Of a DNA stretch of 9,530 bases, positions 1-6,523 are shown piece by piece. Origin of the DNA: Thermofilum sp. GTDB taxonomy: Archaea > Thermoproteota > Thermoprotei > Thermofilales > Thermofilaceae. The notes beneath the pieces were generated by a model, which saw only the letters and a program-made list of their open reading frames with translations, was not told where the DNA came from and ran no database searches. Where the stretch lies: assembly GCA_020832965.1 (NCBI GenBank), contig JAJHRM010000091.1, positions 1 to 9,530 of the forward strand, read 5' to 3'. The translations under genes and the position numbers were made by a program. Position 1 is the stretch's first letter; every line of letters begins with the position of its first letter.

Positions 1-995
1 TTGTTGTAAAAGCCAGAATGCAGCAGTATTGTAGCAGTGTAAGAGAACGGGAAGAGCAGAGCTGCCAGCCTAGCTGTATATCCATCCGTAAGCAAAAGAG
101 TGAAATAATAGATGGCGATCGTGAACACGGCGAAGCCCAGCATTTGCATTATCCGCATCGACCAATGCACTCCGACTAGCTGCGACAAACCGTAGATCAT
201 CAGCACGAAAATTGGTCTGCTCCTTAGCGCTGGATGCTTAAAAGTAAAGTTAGTTTTCAATTCGCCGATCCACGCGGAGTAATACGTCGTAGGGTCAACG
301 CCCACCAGCTTACCTGAAGGATTTAGCGTAGGCAGATAAGGGAGTGAAACTATTGCCAAAGATAATAGTATTGCGGGTGCGAGGTCGCGCAACACAAGCG
401 GTCTTCCTCCAGAAGTTCCTTGTGACTTCCCTACCTGCTCCTCTCTGAGTTTTACCAGCCGCTCGATGTATTTGAGGGGGCCCAGCAGCGCTAGGGCCGC
501 TATCAGCGGTAGCGCTGTCGTTGAAGCGGCTAGTCTCAGGCTCCTCTCGATGTGGGCTACGAGACCGAAAACTCTCAAACCTAACAGTGAAGCTGTGTTC
601 TCGACCAATGCGAAGGCCTCGAGCAGTAGCAAAGCCCACAGCAAACCTTTAACTGCATCCTTCCTATGCACAACTAGTGTCATAATGCTAGCAACGGCTA
701 GAACCCATGGCGGAGCGAATGCGAGAAGCAAAAGTGAGAGGCTAGCGTACTTAAGAACGGGCAGATAGGCTAAAGACAGGATAGCAGCCCAAGCCGGTTC
801 AACGTGGAAATAGGTGAGGTGGAAAGGCTGTACCGAACCAGGCTCAGGCAAAGCTATTTTCAATGCTGATAAGCTGTACCATATGCTCAACAGTAATGAG
901 AACCCAGCAGTCACTTGCGAAATCCTCTCGGGATTAAGCGCTCTATATAGTGTGGAACACTTCCCAAGGCTCATAGCCACCTTTACAGCGACCAT
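1..995 (-). CDS. Multi-pass membrane protein, GT-C glycosyltransferase-like (3' end outside window)
   Basis: Reading the minus strand from ATG at 995 gives 331 open codons with no stop before the left edge, so the protein continues outside the window. It is mostly hydrophobic, with about eight to nine likely membrane segments (around residues 30-49, 68-82, 84-108, 116-135, 157-173, 207-222, 261-277, 283-302, 307-325). A loop at 230-258 contains GVDPTTYYSAW, with an acidic residue (D234) before a long extracytoplasmic stretch and the next helix. That arrangement resembles GT-C lipid-linked-sugar glycosyltransferases, in which an early-loop Asp is catalytic. The GT-C assignment is inference; a generic polytopic membrane protein is the safe reading. 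An in-frame ATG at 974 is an alternative start, preceded by AAGGTGG but with a short spacer of about 3 nt. Codon composition is balanced, unlike the AT-rich block downstream. It is transcribed divergently from the genes to its right. Confidence 0.75.
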   Translation of the reverse strand, partial: MVAVKVAMSLGKCSTLYRALNPERISQVTAGFSLLLSIWYSLSALKIALPEPGSVQPFHLTYFHVEPAWAAILSLAYLPVLKYASLSLLLLAFAPPWVLAVASIMTLVVHRKDAVKGLLWALLLLEAFALVENTASLLGLRVFGLVAHIERSLRLAASTTALPLIAALALLGPLKYIERLVKLREEQVGKSQGTSGGRPLVLRDLAPAILLSLAIVSLPYLPTLNPSGKLVGVDPTTYYSAWIGELKTNFTFKHPALRSRPIFVLMIYGLSQLVGVHWSMRIMQMLGFAVFTIAIYYFTLLLTDGYTARLAALLFPFSYTATILLHSGFYN

Positions 996-1245
996 AAGAG
1001 CGCGGTTATTTAGTGTTTACGATGCGTCGGCGCAGAAAATAATGTTTTTAATTAACCCTTTAAAAAATAAATTACGATGAGCGCGAGTGCATTTTCCTAT
1101 ACACCTTGTTATCCTCAGATCTTAGCAGACTTGATTCTTTCGGCAGTCGCCATGTCTCCTCAATTGCGCGTCATAAAGCAACCAAAGCAAGAGATCCTCG
1201 GACACCAAGTAAGAGTTAAGAACCCCGGAGAAAGGAGGCGGTTGT
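996..1245. promoter_or_regulatory. Divergent intergenic region with AT-rich promoter-like core
   Basis: This 250-base spacer separates the minus-strand membrane protein from the plus-strand small gene. An A/T-only core around 1040-1073 contains TTTAAA and TTAATTAA and could supply TATA boxes in either direction. For the minus strand, TTTAAA at about 1060 would put transcription start near 1035, with a leader of about 40 nt. A second candidate, TTATTTAG at 1006-1013 on the plus strand (CTAAATAA on the minus), would give an almost leaderless message for the ATG at 974. For the plus strand, CATAAAG near 1171 is a weak candidate. An open frame crosses much of the region from ATG 1077, but its residues look non-biological. 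I see no convincing gene here. Confidence 0.35.
1231..1238 (+). promoter_or_regulatory. Strong Shine-Dalgarno site for the 131-aa gene
   Basis: AAAGGAGG lies about 7 nt upstream of ATG 1246. It matches the anti-SD of archaeal 16S rRNA and fixes this start. It is the clearest ribosome binding site in the window and argues that the small gene is, or recently was, translated as an independent unit. Confidence 0.7.
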
Positions 1246-1641
1246 ATGCTAAGCCCCTCTGGGCTCGCCTCCATTGCGCCAGCGTGCATCGACGGAAGCG
1301 CCGTTCGCGCCGCCTACAAGCGAGCCCTTCGCACCGGCTTGTACTGGAGGCTGAGCCCGGAGGAGCGGGCCATCCTCCGGCTGTCGTGCTCGTTCTCCCT
1401 GATAAAGAGCCCCACCCTCGTCCCCATCCTTTTCAGGATCATCTCCCAAGTTCTACCTTCTTTAGCTGTGAAGGCCCAGGCGCTAGCTCTGGGCCTGAAA
1501 GTCGTGGAGGAAAGGGTGAGGCAGGCGCTTTCTCTAGGCTACTACCAGGCTTTAGAATGGTTGAAAGACATCTCGCTCGCGGTGAGGGTGGGGCTCTCGC
1601 TGCTAAATACGCCAAAAGCGTACTGGCCAGAGGTGACGTGA
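1246..1641 (+). CDS. Small basic, alpha-helical protein of unknown function
   Basis: A 131-residue protein starting at ATG 1246 behind a strong SD. I do not recognise the family. It is rich in Ala, Leu, Arg and Ser, predicted largely helical, without a clear signal peptide or certain membrane segment. A central part has Arg/Leu-rich amphipathic character (RALRTGLYWRLSPEERAILR) and a KSPTLVPIL stretch; the C-terminal half (about 80-125) is amphipathic helix. The natural C-terminus was probably at or just after YW (residue 127). A diverged copy of the last 19 codons at 2732-2791 ends with a stop exactly there. In this copy the reading frame instead continues into WPEVT before TGA, where a dehydrogenase fragment begins. 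The gene is GC-rich, in sharp contrast to the AT-rich genes that follow 1896. It is probably a member of a multi-copy family. Function cannot be inferred. Confidence 0.55.
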   Translation: MLSPSGLASIAPACIDGSAVRAAYKRALRTGLYWRLSPEERAILRLSCSFSLIKSPTLVPILFRIISQVLPSLAVKAQALALGLKVVEERVRQALSLGYYQALEWLKDISLAVRVGLSLLNTPKAYWPEVT

Positions 1642-1895
1642 ACGCGCAGAGCGGTGCTCGCCAGCGACATCTCGTTCATCTGCGTCGGGACACCCAGCGC
1701 GCCCGACGGCTCGGCGGACCTCAAGTACGTCGAAGCAGCCGCACGGGCTGTAGGCAAAGCGCTGAAGGGGAAGGAGAAGTGGCACCTCGTCGCTGTCAGG
1801 AGCACGGTCACGGGACAACCGGCGGCACCGTGAAGAGGGCTCTCGAAGAAGAGTCGGGGAAGCGGGCCGGCGAGGGCTTCGGCCTCTGCGCTGCA
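1629..1895 (+). pseudogene. Internal fragment of UDP-glucose/GDP-mannose 6-dehydrogenase, frameshifted
   Basis: In the frame of 1651, codons from about 1645 to 1812 read AVLASDISFICVGTPSAPDG, then an SADLKYVEAAARAVGKAL stretch, then HLVAVRSTVT. This is the characteristic part of the NAD-binding domain of nucleotide-sugar 6-dehydrogenases (FICVGTPS, DGS-DL, VE-AA, STV-PGTT). At about 1812 homology jumps to the frame of 1812 (GTTGGTVKRALEEE, then EGFGLC), which matches the PGTT...FG-CMNPEFLREG stretch. The jump fits loss of 2 nt, probably in the Pro codon of PGTT. Before the fragment, EVT-stop-TRR may itself be dehydrogenase sequence with an in-frame TGA at 1639. The N-terminal dinucleotide-binding glycine loop, the central helix and the domain with the catalytic Cys are all absent. 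The relic corresponds to roughly residues 65-155 of a family of about 430 residues. It cannot be functional. Its presence supports a history of surface-glycan genes here. Confidence 0.8.
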
Positions 1896-1901
1896 GTTCA
1901 A

Positions 1902-2633
1902 TTGTTATCTCAAATACGGGCAAGAGGATTGCTAAGTTACCATTATAATAGAAATCTAGACAAAACTATATATCAGAAAATATGGGATAGGCAATGGTTA
2001 GAGAGACAAAAAACGACATCATTTTTAGAGAAAGTAGCAGATCTGTTTAGAACATTGCTAATAAGTCGATTTGTAACTCATTATGTAAGTAGGTATTTCC
2101 AAGCTAACAAAGTGTATGTGGAAGCTGGATGCGGAAGTGGAGGAACTTCTATTAGACTTCGCGAATATAATTTTACCAAGATTGGGCTCGATATTTCCCT
2201 TGAAGCCCTTAAAAGAGCCAAAACACGACGTATTTATGACGATTATATCCTTGCAGATATATTCGCGATGCCATTTAGGGACGAATCTATTGCTGGTTTA
2301 TGGAATGTGGGAGTAATGGAGCATTTCAGACTCGAAGAGCTGATTCGGGTTTTTAATGAATTTTATAGAATTCTAAAAAAAGATGGTTGTTGTCTGTTTT
2401 TCTGGCCATGGGTTTTAGCGCCAAGTCACATAGTATTTCGTTCGTATGAAATTATAATGAAAAAGTTTGGAAGACCGGTGCAAGTTTATCCTCCCGCGCC
2501 GTCAATGTTTAGTTGGAAGCTTTTACTATTTTTCAGAGAGTTAAATAGAACCCATCGTTTTATAGTACGCATACATCCACCATGGATGGATTTAATACAT
2601 GTTGCTGTTATAGTAATAAAAAAGTCACCATAA
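1902..2633 (+). CDS. Class I SAM-dependent methyltransferase
   Basis: About 243 residues if started at TTG 1902. The Rossmann-type methyltransferase core is clear. Motif I, EAGCGSGGTS, is at residues 74-83 and the acidic strand-2 residue lies in GLDIS about 20 residues later. ADIFAMPFRDESI gives motif II/post-I. VGVMEHF follows, then LIRVFNEFYRILKKDG, the typical helix before strand 5. The substrate is unknown; by context a sugar or lipid-linked glycan is plausible. The N-terminus is uncertain. The frame is open far upstream through the dehydrogenase relic, with which it is in frame, and there is no in-frame ATG or good SD between 1830 and the core. TTG 1902, TTG 1929 and GTG 1830 (about 267 residues, including relic-derived sequence) are possible starts. 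Composition turns AT-rich at about 1896, which I take as the recombination junction. The original 5' end may therefore have been lost. Confidence 0.8.
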   Translation: MLSQIRARGLLSYHYNRNLDKTIYQKIWDRQWLERQKTTSFLEKVADLFRTLLISRFVTHYVSRYFQANKVYVEAGCGSGGTSIRLREYNFTKIGLDISLEALKRAKTRRIYDDYILADIFAMPFRDESIAGLWNVGVMEHFRLEELIRVFNEFYRILKKDGCCLFFWPWVLAPSHIVFRSYEIIMKKFGRPVQVYPPAPSMFSWKLLLFFRELNRTHRFIVRIHPPWMDLIHVAVIVIKKSP

Positions 2634-2807
2634 ATGAGGAAAAAGATTTCTCAGGTTATATCATTTTGATGAAAAATTGATATTAAAACTAATTACGATC
2701 ATAGTATCATACTTAACCATAAAGCGCGTGCATCTCGCTTGTAGTGAGGATGGGGCTCTCGCTGCTGAACACCCTGAAAACCCACTGGTAAGCACAGTTG
2801 TAACATT
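2634..2807. other. Intergenic spacer after the methyltransferase, holding a gene relic
   Basis: The 174-base gap is AT-rich from 2634 to about 2720 and becomes GC-rich at 2722-2790, where it carries a relic of the 131-aa gene. A short ATG frame at 2634 ends after 11 codons and is not a credible gene. No clear terminator hairpin was seen. Promoter-like AT stretches (for example near 2684, ATATTAAAAC) are not distinguishable from background. Confidence 0.4.
2731..2791 (+). pseudogene. Relic of the 3' end of the 131-aa gene (diverged direct repeat of 1569-1625)
   Basis: Bases 2731-2787 align without gaps to 1569-1625, with about 45 of 57 positions identical, including a 16-base identical run centred on GGGGCTCTCGCTGC. 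In frame 2732 it reads ISLVVRMGLSLLNTLKTHW and then TAA at 2789-2791; the intact copy reads ISLAVRVGLSLLNTPKAYW. Most differences preserve or conserve the residues, so this was once a coding paralog rather than a recent copy. No similarity is visible upstream of 2731, where a stop (TAA at 2720) interrupts the frame. It is GC-rich within AT-rich surroundings. Confidence 0.75.
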
Positions 2808-3512
2808 GTGATGTTTAGATTCCTTAAATTTTATAGGAAGGTTACTCTAAAAATAGTTTTCTATAATATACATATGAAAACATATATTGTTACTATTGAT
2901 ACATATCATTTAATGGATTATTTAGGGAGAAATTATGGTATACCTTTTATAATATTTTTTACTATTATGCTATTAATATCCGCTATATATTTGGCTTTAG
3001 GTTTAGAAAATATAGCTATTGATATGGCTATGTATTCATATTTCAGTCTAGCACTAGGTATATTATTTCAGTTTGTCTGCTATCTTAAATTTAGAAGAAA
3101 GATAAAATTGAGTAAGAAATTGAAGAAAACGAGAATGAAATTATTTTTAACTGTGATTATTTTGATGTATTTTATAGTAAATATATATGTAACGTATTTT
3201 CAGGAAAAGATATTATTAGTTGGGGATTGGCCCCATCCGTACTTTAGCCATGATTATTGGGCACCAAATAAAAAGTACATATGGGCCCCATCCTTAGGTT
3301 TTGTTAGACTAAATAATTTTTACTCATTTGACAAAGTATATATACTAATAGATATTCAAACAATAGAATCTTCACAACTAAATATTGATGAAATAGTTAA
3401 ATTAAGTAAAAATTCAAAAGAATTATATTTCATTGGCGAAGAAAAGCAGATAAATGATTTTTGTAAAAAATATAATATTCATAATTGTCGAATATTACAA
3501 ATTAGGCCATGA
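2808..3512 (+). CDS. Membrane protein with three helices and a C-terminal extracytoplasmic or cytosolic domain, unknown family
   Basis: 234 residues from GTG 2808; ATG 2811 is equally possible, and ATG 2874 (MKTYIV) is a shorter alternative. There are three strong hydrophobic segments, at about 44-64, 71-93 and 111-131. They are separated by a very basic loop at 94-110 (RRKIKLSKKLKKTR), likely cytoplasmic by the positive-inside rule. That puts the C-terminal 100 residues, after helix 3, outside. This tail has a WPHPYFSHDYWAP segment followed by alternating strand/helix sequence ending near LYFIGEEKQINDF. I do not recognise a family. Its stop overlaps the start of the 776-aa gene by 4 bases (ATGA), so the two are translationally coupled and probably work together. 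It is strongly AT-rich with poly-Ile/Tyr/Lys usage, like its neighbour. Confidence 0.75.
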   Translation: MMFRFLKFYRKVTLKIVFYNIHMKTYIVTIDTYHLMDYLGRNYGIPFIIFFTIMLLISAIYLALGLENIAIDMAMYSYFSLALGILFQFVCYLKFRRKIKLSKKLKKTRMKLFLTVIILMYFIVNIYVTYFQEKILLVGDWPHPYFSHDYWAPNKKYIWAPSLGFVRLNNFYSFDKVYILIDIQTIESSQLNIDEIVKLSKNSKELYFIGEEKQINDFCKKYNIHNCRILQIRP

Positions 3513-5839
3513 ATAAGAAAAGCTTATTTAGGGAAAGTTTCTTCTCTATTCTTATCTTTGTTGTTATACTAGTACTAAATTGGAAATGGATATGCTCTAT
3601 TCAAAAATCTTTTTTAGGTATTGAAGAAGGGTTCTGGGAGCTTGTAGCTATTAAGGTGTTATCGAACTCCCAAAATGTTTTCTGGTTTGACAGTAGAACA
3701 TATGGGCAGCCGGACCTTATGCCATATGGGAAAGCTATTCCCTATGCACTAGCAGTGATCTTAAATTACATTATTTATAATGAAAGCATTACTTATATTT
3801 TAACTTTTATATTTTTGGAGTTTTTTGCGTCATATGCGATATTTATTTTGCTTCGGCAAATACATGTATCAATATTTTTAGCTTTTGTATTTTCTATAAT
3901 GTATATAATAACTAACCCAATAATATTTAATATGTATTCTCAGGGGCATTTAAGATTTTTAATAATATTGTTTTGTAATGCAATATCTCCGACAATTATT
4001 TATATTTTCTTAGAATCTAAGAATAAATTAATATCTTATATTTGTTATATGTTGGCTTTTATTATAAATCTGGTTTTTATATTTGCAAACATTGTAATTT
4101 TTATGGCGATTTTTGCGTTGTCATTGTATATGTATCCATTTTTGGCTTGTCATAAACCGAGTGGACTTAAATTTAAAATATTTTTGGTTATAATATCTAT
4201 TATACCTGCTTTAGTTTTTTGGTCATATAGTTATTTATATTATTCAGAATACTTCGTAAGCGAATTCTTTGGTAGAAATACTTTAGAATATTCACAAATG
4301 TCTAATTTAATTAGTTTTATATTTCTAAATTGGGGAATGTCAAATAGAACTCCTATTGTTGTTCAGGCAATGAATGATATTGTCTTGAATTTAATTCTTT
4401 CTTTTCCGTTCTTTGCATCGTTAACTTTCTTATTAAGCGAAAAGGAAAAATGGTTGATTTTATTCACTATAATAATTATCATGTTAGCGGGTTGTGGAAC
4501 CTATGGGCCATTCTTTGCGTTATATCTCAAGTATAATCTACCATTTAGAGCCCCAGGAAGAATATTTCTCCCTATCTCACATCCATTTTTAATAATAATG
4601 GGAGCACTAGGCTTCAATAAGATCAGTAACGTCTTTATTAGCAGTAAAGGTTTCTTTAAATTGAAGAAAATAACTAAGATTGTCATTTACATTTCCTTAT
4701 TATGGCTTGCATTTTACATAAGTACTCATACACAGTTTACTTACGCTATCCCTCCAAGTTTAGAAGAAGCGTATTCGCGCATACCGCCTTACAGCAGGGT
4801 CTTAATGCTCCCCGTATGGGGGAATGTTGGATCGGGTTTCTCTCTTAGTTACAATGGAACTTACGTTTATCAGCCATTCCCGACGGTAGGGCACTCTATA
4901 ATGCATCTCCACGAGTATCTTTGTGCAAAGTATAATCTGAAAGAAGCTTTTTCTCCGCCATCTAGATGGGAAACACCTACTTTTGTTTTAAAAACTATCG
5001 AAGAATTATGGTATGATGATATTCTGAAATCTAAATTTGATGATTTCTATTTAAAAGTAAAACTGCTGTTTAACCTACAATATTTGATAATTTACAAACA
5101 TATAATGCCATCGAATATAATAAATGGTTTACTTGACGAAAGATTTGTTGAAAAATATTTTGAAAATGATTATATTTTGATATTAAAGATAAAAAACCAA
5201 ACCGATAATGAAATTTTAATTTCTAATTATGCTTTTTCAATTAGTGGAGTTATGAATATTCAAAGTGTTATCAAAATGCTTAATTGTTTTGGAATAGACC
5301 ATCCTATAATTTTTATGAATGATGTTAAATTCCAAAATAAAAATCTTATACATATTTACACATATGAGAGCAATGCTTCTATGTTTTTCAAGAATTTAAG
5401 TGATGATGATAAGGTTATATTGATAGTTAATTATCCTATTGACATTCATATATTAAGCAAATTTATAAACAATTTCAGATATCTAGTTTTGGAGGATAAT
5501 GGAACGTATTATATTTTATCTTCTCAATTTTTTTTAGAATCATTTGTTGTAACAAATTGTCCATCAAAAAATTTTGTATATCTATTTAACTTTGACCCTA
5601 ACGAGCTTAAAAGAGTCAAAATTTACTATATTTACTCTCCGAAAGGGTATAGAAGTGATTATATAGTAGAGCCTCCTATAAGTGAAGGCTTTCTGTTATT
5701 GGCAAAATCGTATTCGCCTTTATTTAGAATCATCTATGATGGTAAAAGAGATAAAAGTTATTTGGCAAATTTATTCTTGAATGCCTTCTATTTCGCTAAT
5801 TGCAGTAGTTTATCCATTAAATTCGAAATATTTCCTTAA
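3509..5839 (+). CDS. Large polytopic membrane protein, GT-C/YfhO-like glycosyltransferase candidate
   Basis: 776 residues starting at ATG 3509, whose ATGA overlaps the upstream stop. About eleven hydrophobic segments occupy residues 11-405, followed by a soluble C-terminal region of about 370 residues. The first long loop (31-77) contains WFDSRTYGQPDLMPYG with several acidic residues, where GT-C enzymes carry their catalytic Asp. Near 343-353 is NLPFRAPGRIF, which resembles the PFR-PGRF signature in YfhO-type and related archaeal GT-C membrane proteins. After the last helix, SRVLMLPVWGNVGSG and YNGTYVYQPFPTVGHS look like the strand-rich periplasmic-side domain of these proteins. By family analogy it would move a sugar from a polyprenyl-phosphate carrier onto a glycan or protein on the outer face of the membrane. 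The donor and acceptor are unknown. A flippase or polymerase of the same locus is the alternative. Confidence 0.75.
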   Translation: MNKKSLFRESFFSILIFVVILVLNWKWICSIQKSFLGIEEGFWELVAIKVLSNSQNVFWFDSRTYGQPDLMPYGKAIPYALAVILNYIIYNESITYILTFIFLEFFASYAIFILLRQIHVSIFLAFVFSIMYIITNPIIFNMYSQGHLRFLIILFCNAISPTIIYIFLESKNKLISYICYMLAFIINLVFIFANIVIFMAIFALSLYMYPFLACHKPSGLKFKIFLVIISIIPALVFWSYSYLYYSEYFVSEFFGRNTLEYSQMSNLISFIFLNWGMSNRTPIVVQAMNDIVLNLILSFPFFASLTFLLSEKEKWLILFTIIIIMLAGCGTYGPFFALYLKYNLPFRAPGRIFLPISHPFLIIMGALGFNKISNVFISSKGFFKLKKITKIVIYISLLWLAFYISTHTQFTYAIPPSLEEAYSRIPPYSRVLMLPVWGNVGSGFSLSYNGTYVYQPFPTVGHSIMHLHEYLCAKYNLKEAFSPPSRWETPTFVLKTIEELWYDDILKSKFDDFYLKVKLLFNLQYLIIYKHIMPSNIINGLLDERFVEKYFENDYILILKIKNQTDNEILISNYAFSISGVMNIQSVIKMLNCFGIDHPIIFMNDVKFQNKNLIHIYTYESNASMFFKNLSDDDKVILIVNYPIDIHILSKFINNFRYLVLEDNGTYYILSSQFFLESFVVTNCPSKNFVYLFNFDPNELKRVKIYYIYSPKGYRSDYIVEPPISEGFLLLAKSYSPLFRIIYDGKRDKSYLANLFLNAFYFANCSSLSIKFEIFP

Positions 5840-5845
5840 AAGTCT

Positions 5846-6001
5846 ATGTTTGGTAAGATATCGAATCTGTTTATGCTAGCTTTTATGTATTTTCGTCCCA
5901 TATTAACGCGATATATTATTGAGCGAGCTATACTATTTTACGCTTTCGTAGAGAGTGTCGAAAGCAGAGATGCTTATAAGGGGTTAGCCTATAGGTTCTA
6001 A
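5846..6001 (+). CDS. Possible 51-residue ORF, unknown
   Basis: ATG 5846 to TAA 5999-6001 encodes 51 residues beginning MFGKISNLFMLAFMYFRP and ending RDAYKGLAYRF. The sequence is protein-like, with one hydrophobic patch at 7-17 and a basic/aromatic tail. It could be a small protein or the C-terminal remnant of a larger enzyme such as a glycosyltransferase, but I do not recognise it. It lies 6 bases after the 776-aa stop, in the same frame as the SDR gene that follows. Against it, there is no SD, and the segment also contains a hairpin and a TATA-like element that look like the promoter of the SDR gene. Its G+C is slightly higher than that of the genes on both sides. Confidence 0.3.
   Translation: MFGKISNLFMLAFMYFRPILTRYIIERAILFYAFVESVESRDAYKGLAYRF
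5942..5965. repeat. 7-bp inverted repeat just upstream of a TATA-like element
   Basis: GCTTTCG (5942-5948) and CGAAAGC (5959-5965) are perfect inverted copies separated by 10 bases. The repeat ends about 8 bases before CTTATAA at 5973. It could be an operator for a dimeric regulator placed upstream of the BRE, or a weak hairpin ending the upstream transcript; no T tract follows directly, so the operator reading is slightly preferred. It also falls inside the possible 51-aa ORF. Confidence 0.4.
5966..5980 (+). promoter_or_regulatory. Archaeal BRE/TATA promoter candidate for the SDR-DUF362 genes
   Basis: A purine-rich AGAG (BRE-like) is followed by CTTATAAG at 5973-5980. The usual 25-27 base spacing predicts transcription start near 6000-6003. 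The message would then have a leader of only about 10-14 nt before the TTG start at 6014, just enough to include the GGTG at 6003-6006. Confidence 0.4.
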
Positions 6002-6013
6002 TGGTGTTTGTAC

Positions 6014-6523
6014 TTGAGTAAGCCGGGCATCCTCATTAGCGGTGCTACGGGGTTTGTAGGTAAGTATGTGATAAGAAAGCTAGTTACACTATCTTCTTAT
6101 GATATAATCGTCATAGTCAGAAATCCGATTAAGCTTGAAAAAGTGCTCAGGAAAGAATACCTAAAAAACTTAAAAATAATTCAAGGTGATTTATTAAAAT
6201 ATGAAGATATTAAATTTATTGAGAAGCAGCTTAGAATATTAAATTCAGGTATAAAAATAGTTATTAATCTAGTTGGTGGCGGTCCTTTGACCATTAATTA
6301 TAATATAGAAAATGAAATAATGGATCTTAACTTTACAACGTTAAAAAACTTGGTTAAAATATTGATAAATTCGAACAAACTAAATAATGTTAAGATATTT
6401 ATACATCTAAGTAGTTTAGCGGCAGCGGGAGCGCTTAACCCTGAAGAAAGATTTCATGCATCAATGATATGCCACCCTGTGCTACCATATGAACGCGCAA
6501 AATATTTAGGTGAAGTTTTTTGA
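6014..6523 (+). CDS. NAD-dependent epimerase/dehydratase (extended SDR), N-terminal part before a frameshift
   Basis: The nucleotide-binding half of an extended short-chain dehydrogenase/reductase. GATGFVG (residues 10-16) is the glycine-rich NAD(P)-binding loop, followed by the typical IVRNP and IIQGDLL segments. VINLVGGG is the strand after the Rossmann core, HLSSLAAAG contains the catalytic Ser region, and PYERAK near the end supplies the Tyr-x3-Lys catalytic pair. The reading frame stops at TGA 6521-6523, eight residues after that motif, while the rest of the enzyme continues in the -1 frame at 6520. I prefer TTG 6014 as start because GGTG at 6003-6006 lies 7 nt upstream; TTG 6008 is also in frame. 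A role in nucleotide-sugar or lipid-sugar modification is inferred from family and context; NDUFA9-like/atypical SDRs without sugar substrates are the alternative. Confidence 0.8.
   Translation: MSKPGILISGATGFVGKYVIRKLVTLSSYDIIVIVRNPIKLEKVLRKEYLKNLKIIQGDLLKYEDIKFIEKQLRILNSGIKIVINLVGGGPLTINYNIENEIMDLNFTTLKNLVKILINSNKLNNVKIFIHLSSLAAAGALNPEERFHASMICHPVLPYERAKYLGEVF

Noticed and set aside
310..639. 109-residue minus-strand frame
   Set aside because: It is an off-frame shadow of the minus-strand membrane protein at 1-995, which has a far more coherent hydrophobic pattern in its own frame.
466..1080. Plus-strand frames opposite the membrane protein (466-768 and 814-1080)
   Set aside because: Antisense shadows; Ser/Arg-rich sequence without domain features or SD.
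1249..1923. Minus-strand frames in the GC-rich segment
   Set aside because: High G+C produces long spurious frames here; the plus strand carries recognisable dehydrogenase sequence and a gene with a strong SD.
2116..2316. 66-residue frame inside the methyltransferase
   Set aside because: It overlaps SAM motif I in another frame and has no features of its own.
1569..2787. Terminal repeats of an insertion sequence or a CRISPR array
   Set aside because: There are only two diverged copies of coding origin, no transposase between them, no inverted ends, and no regularly spaced repeats.
4501..4686. 61-residue minus-strand frame
   Set aside because: Antisense to membrane helices of the 776-aa protein; hydrophobicity mirrors the sense strand.
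6516..6522. Classic X-XXY-YYZ programmed -1 frameshift heptamer
   Set aside because: Codons at the site are GTT TTT TGA, which do not fit the tandem-slip heptamer; only single-codon slippage or homopolymer slippage remains possible.
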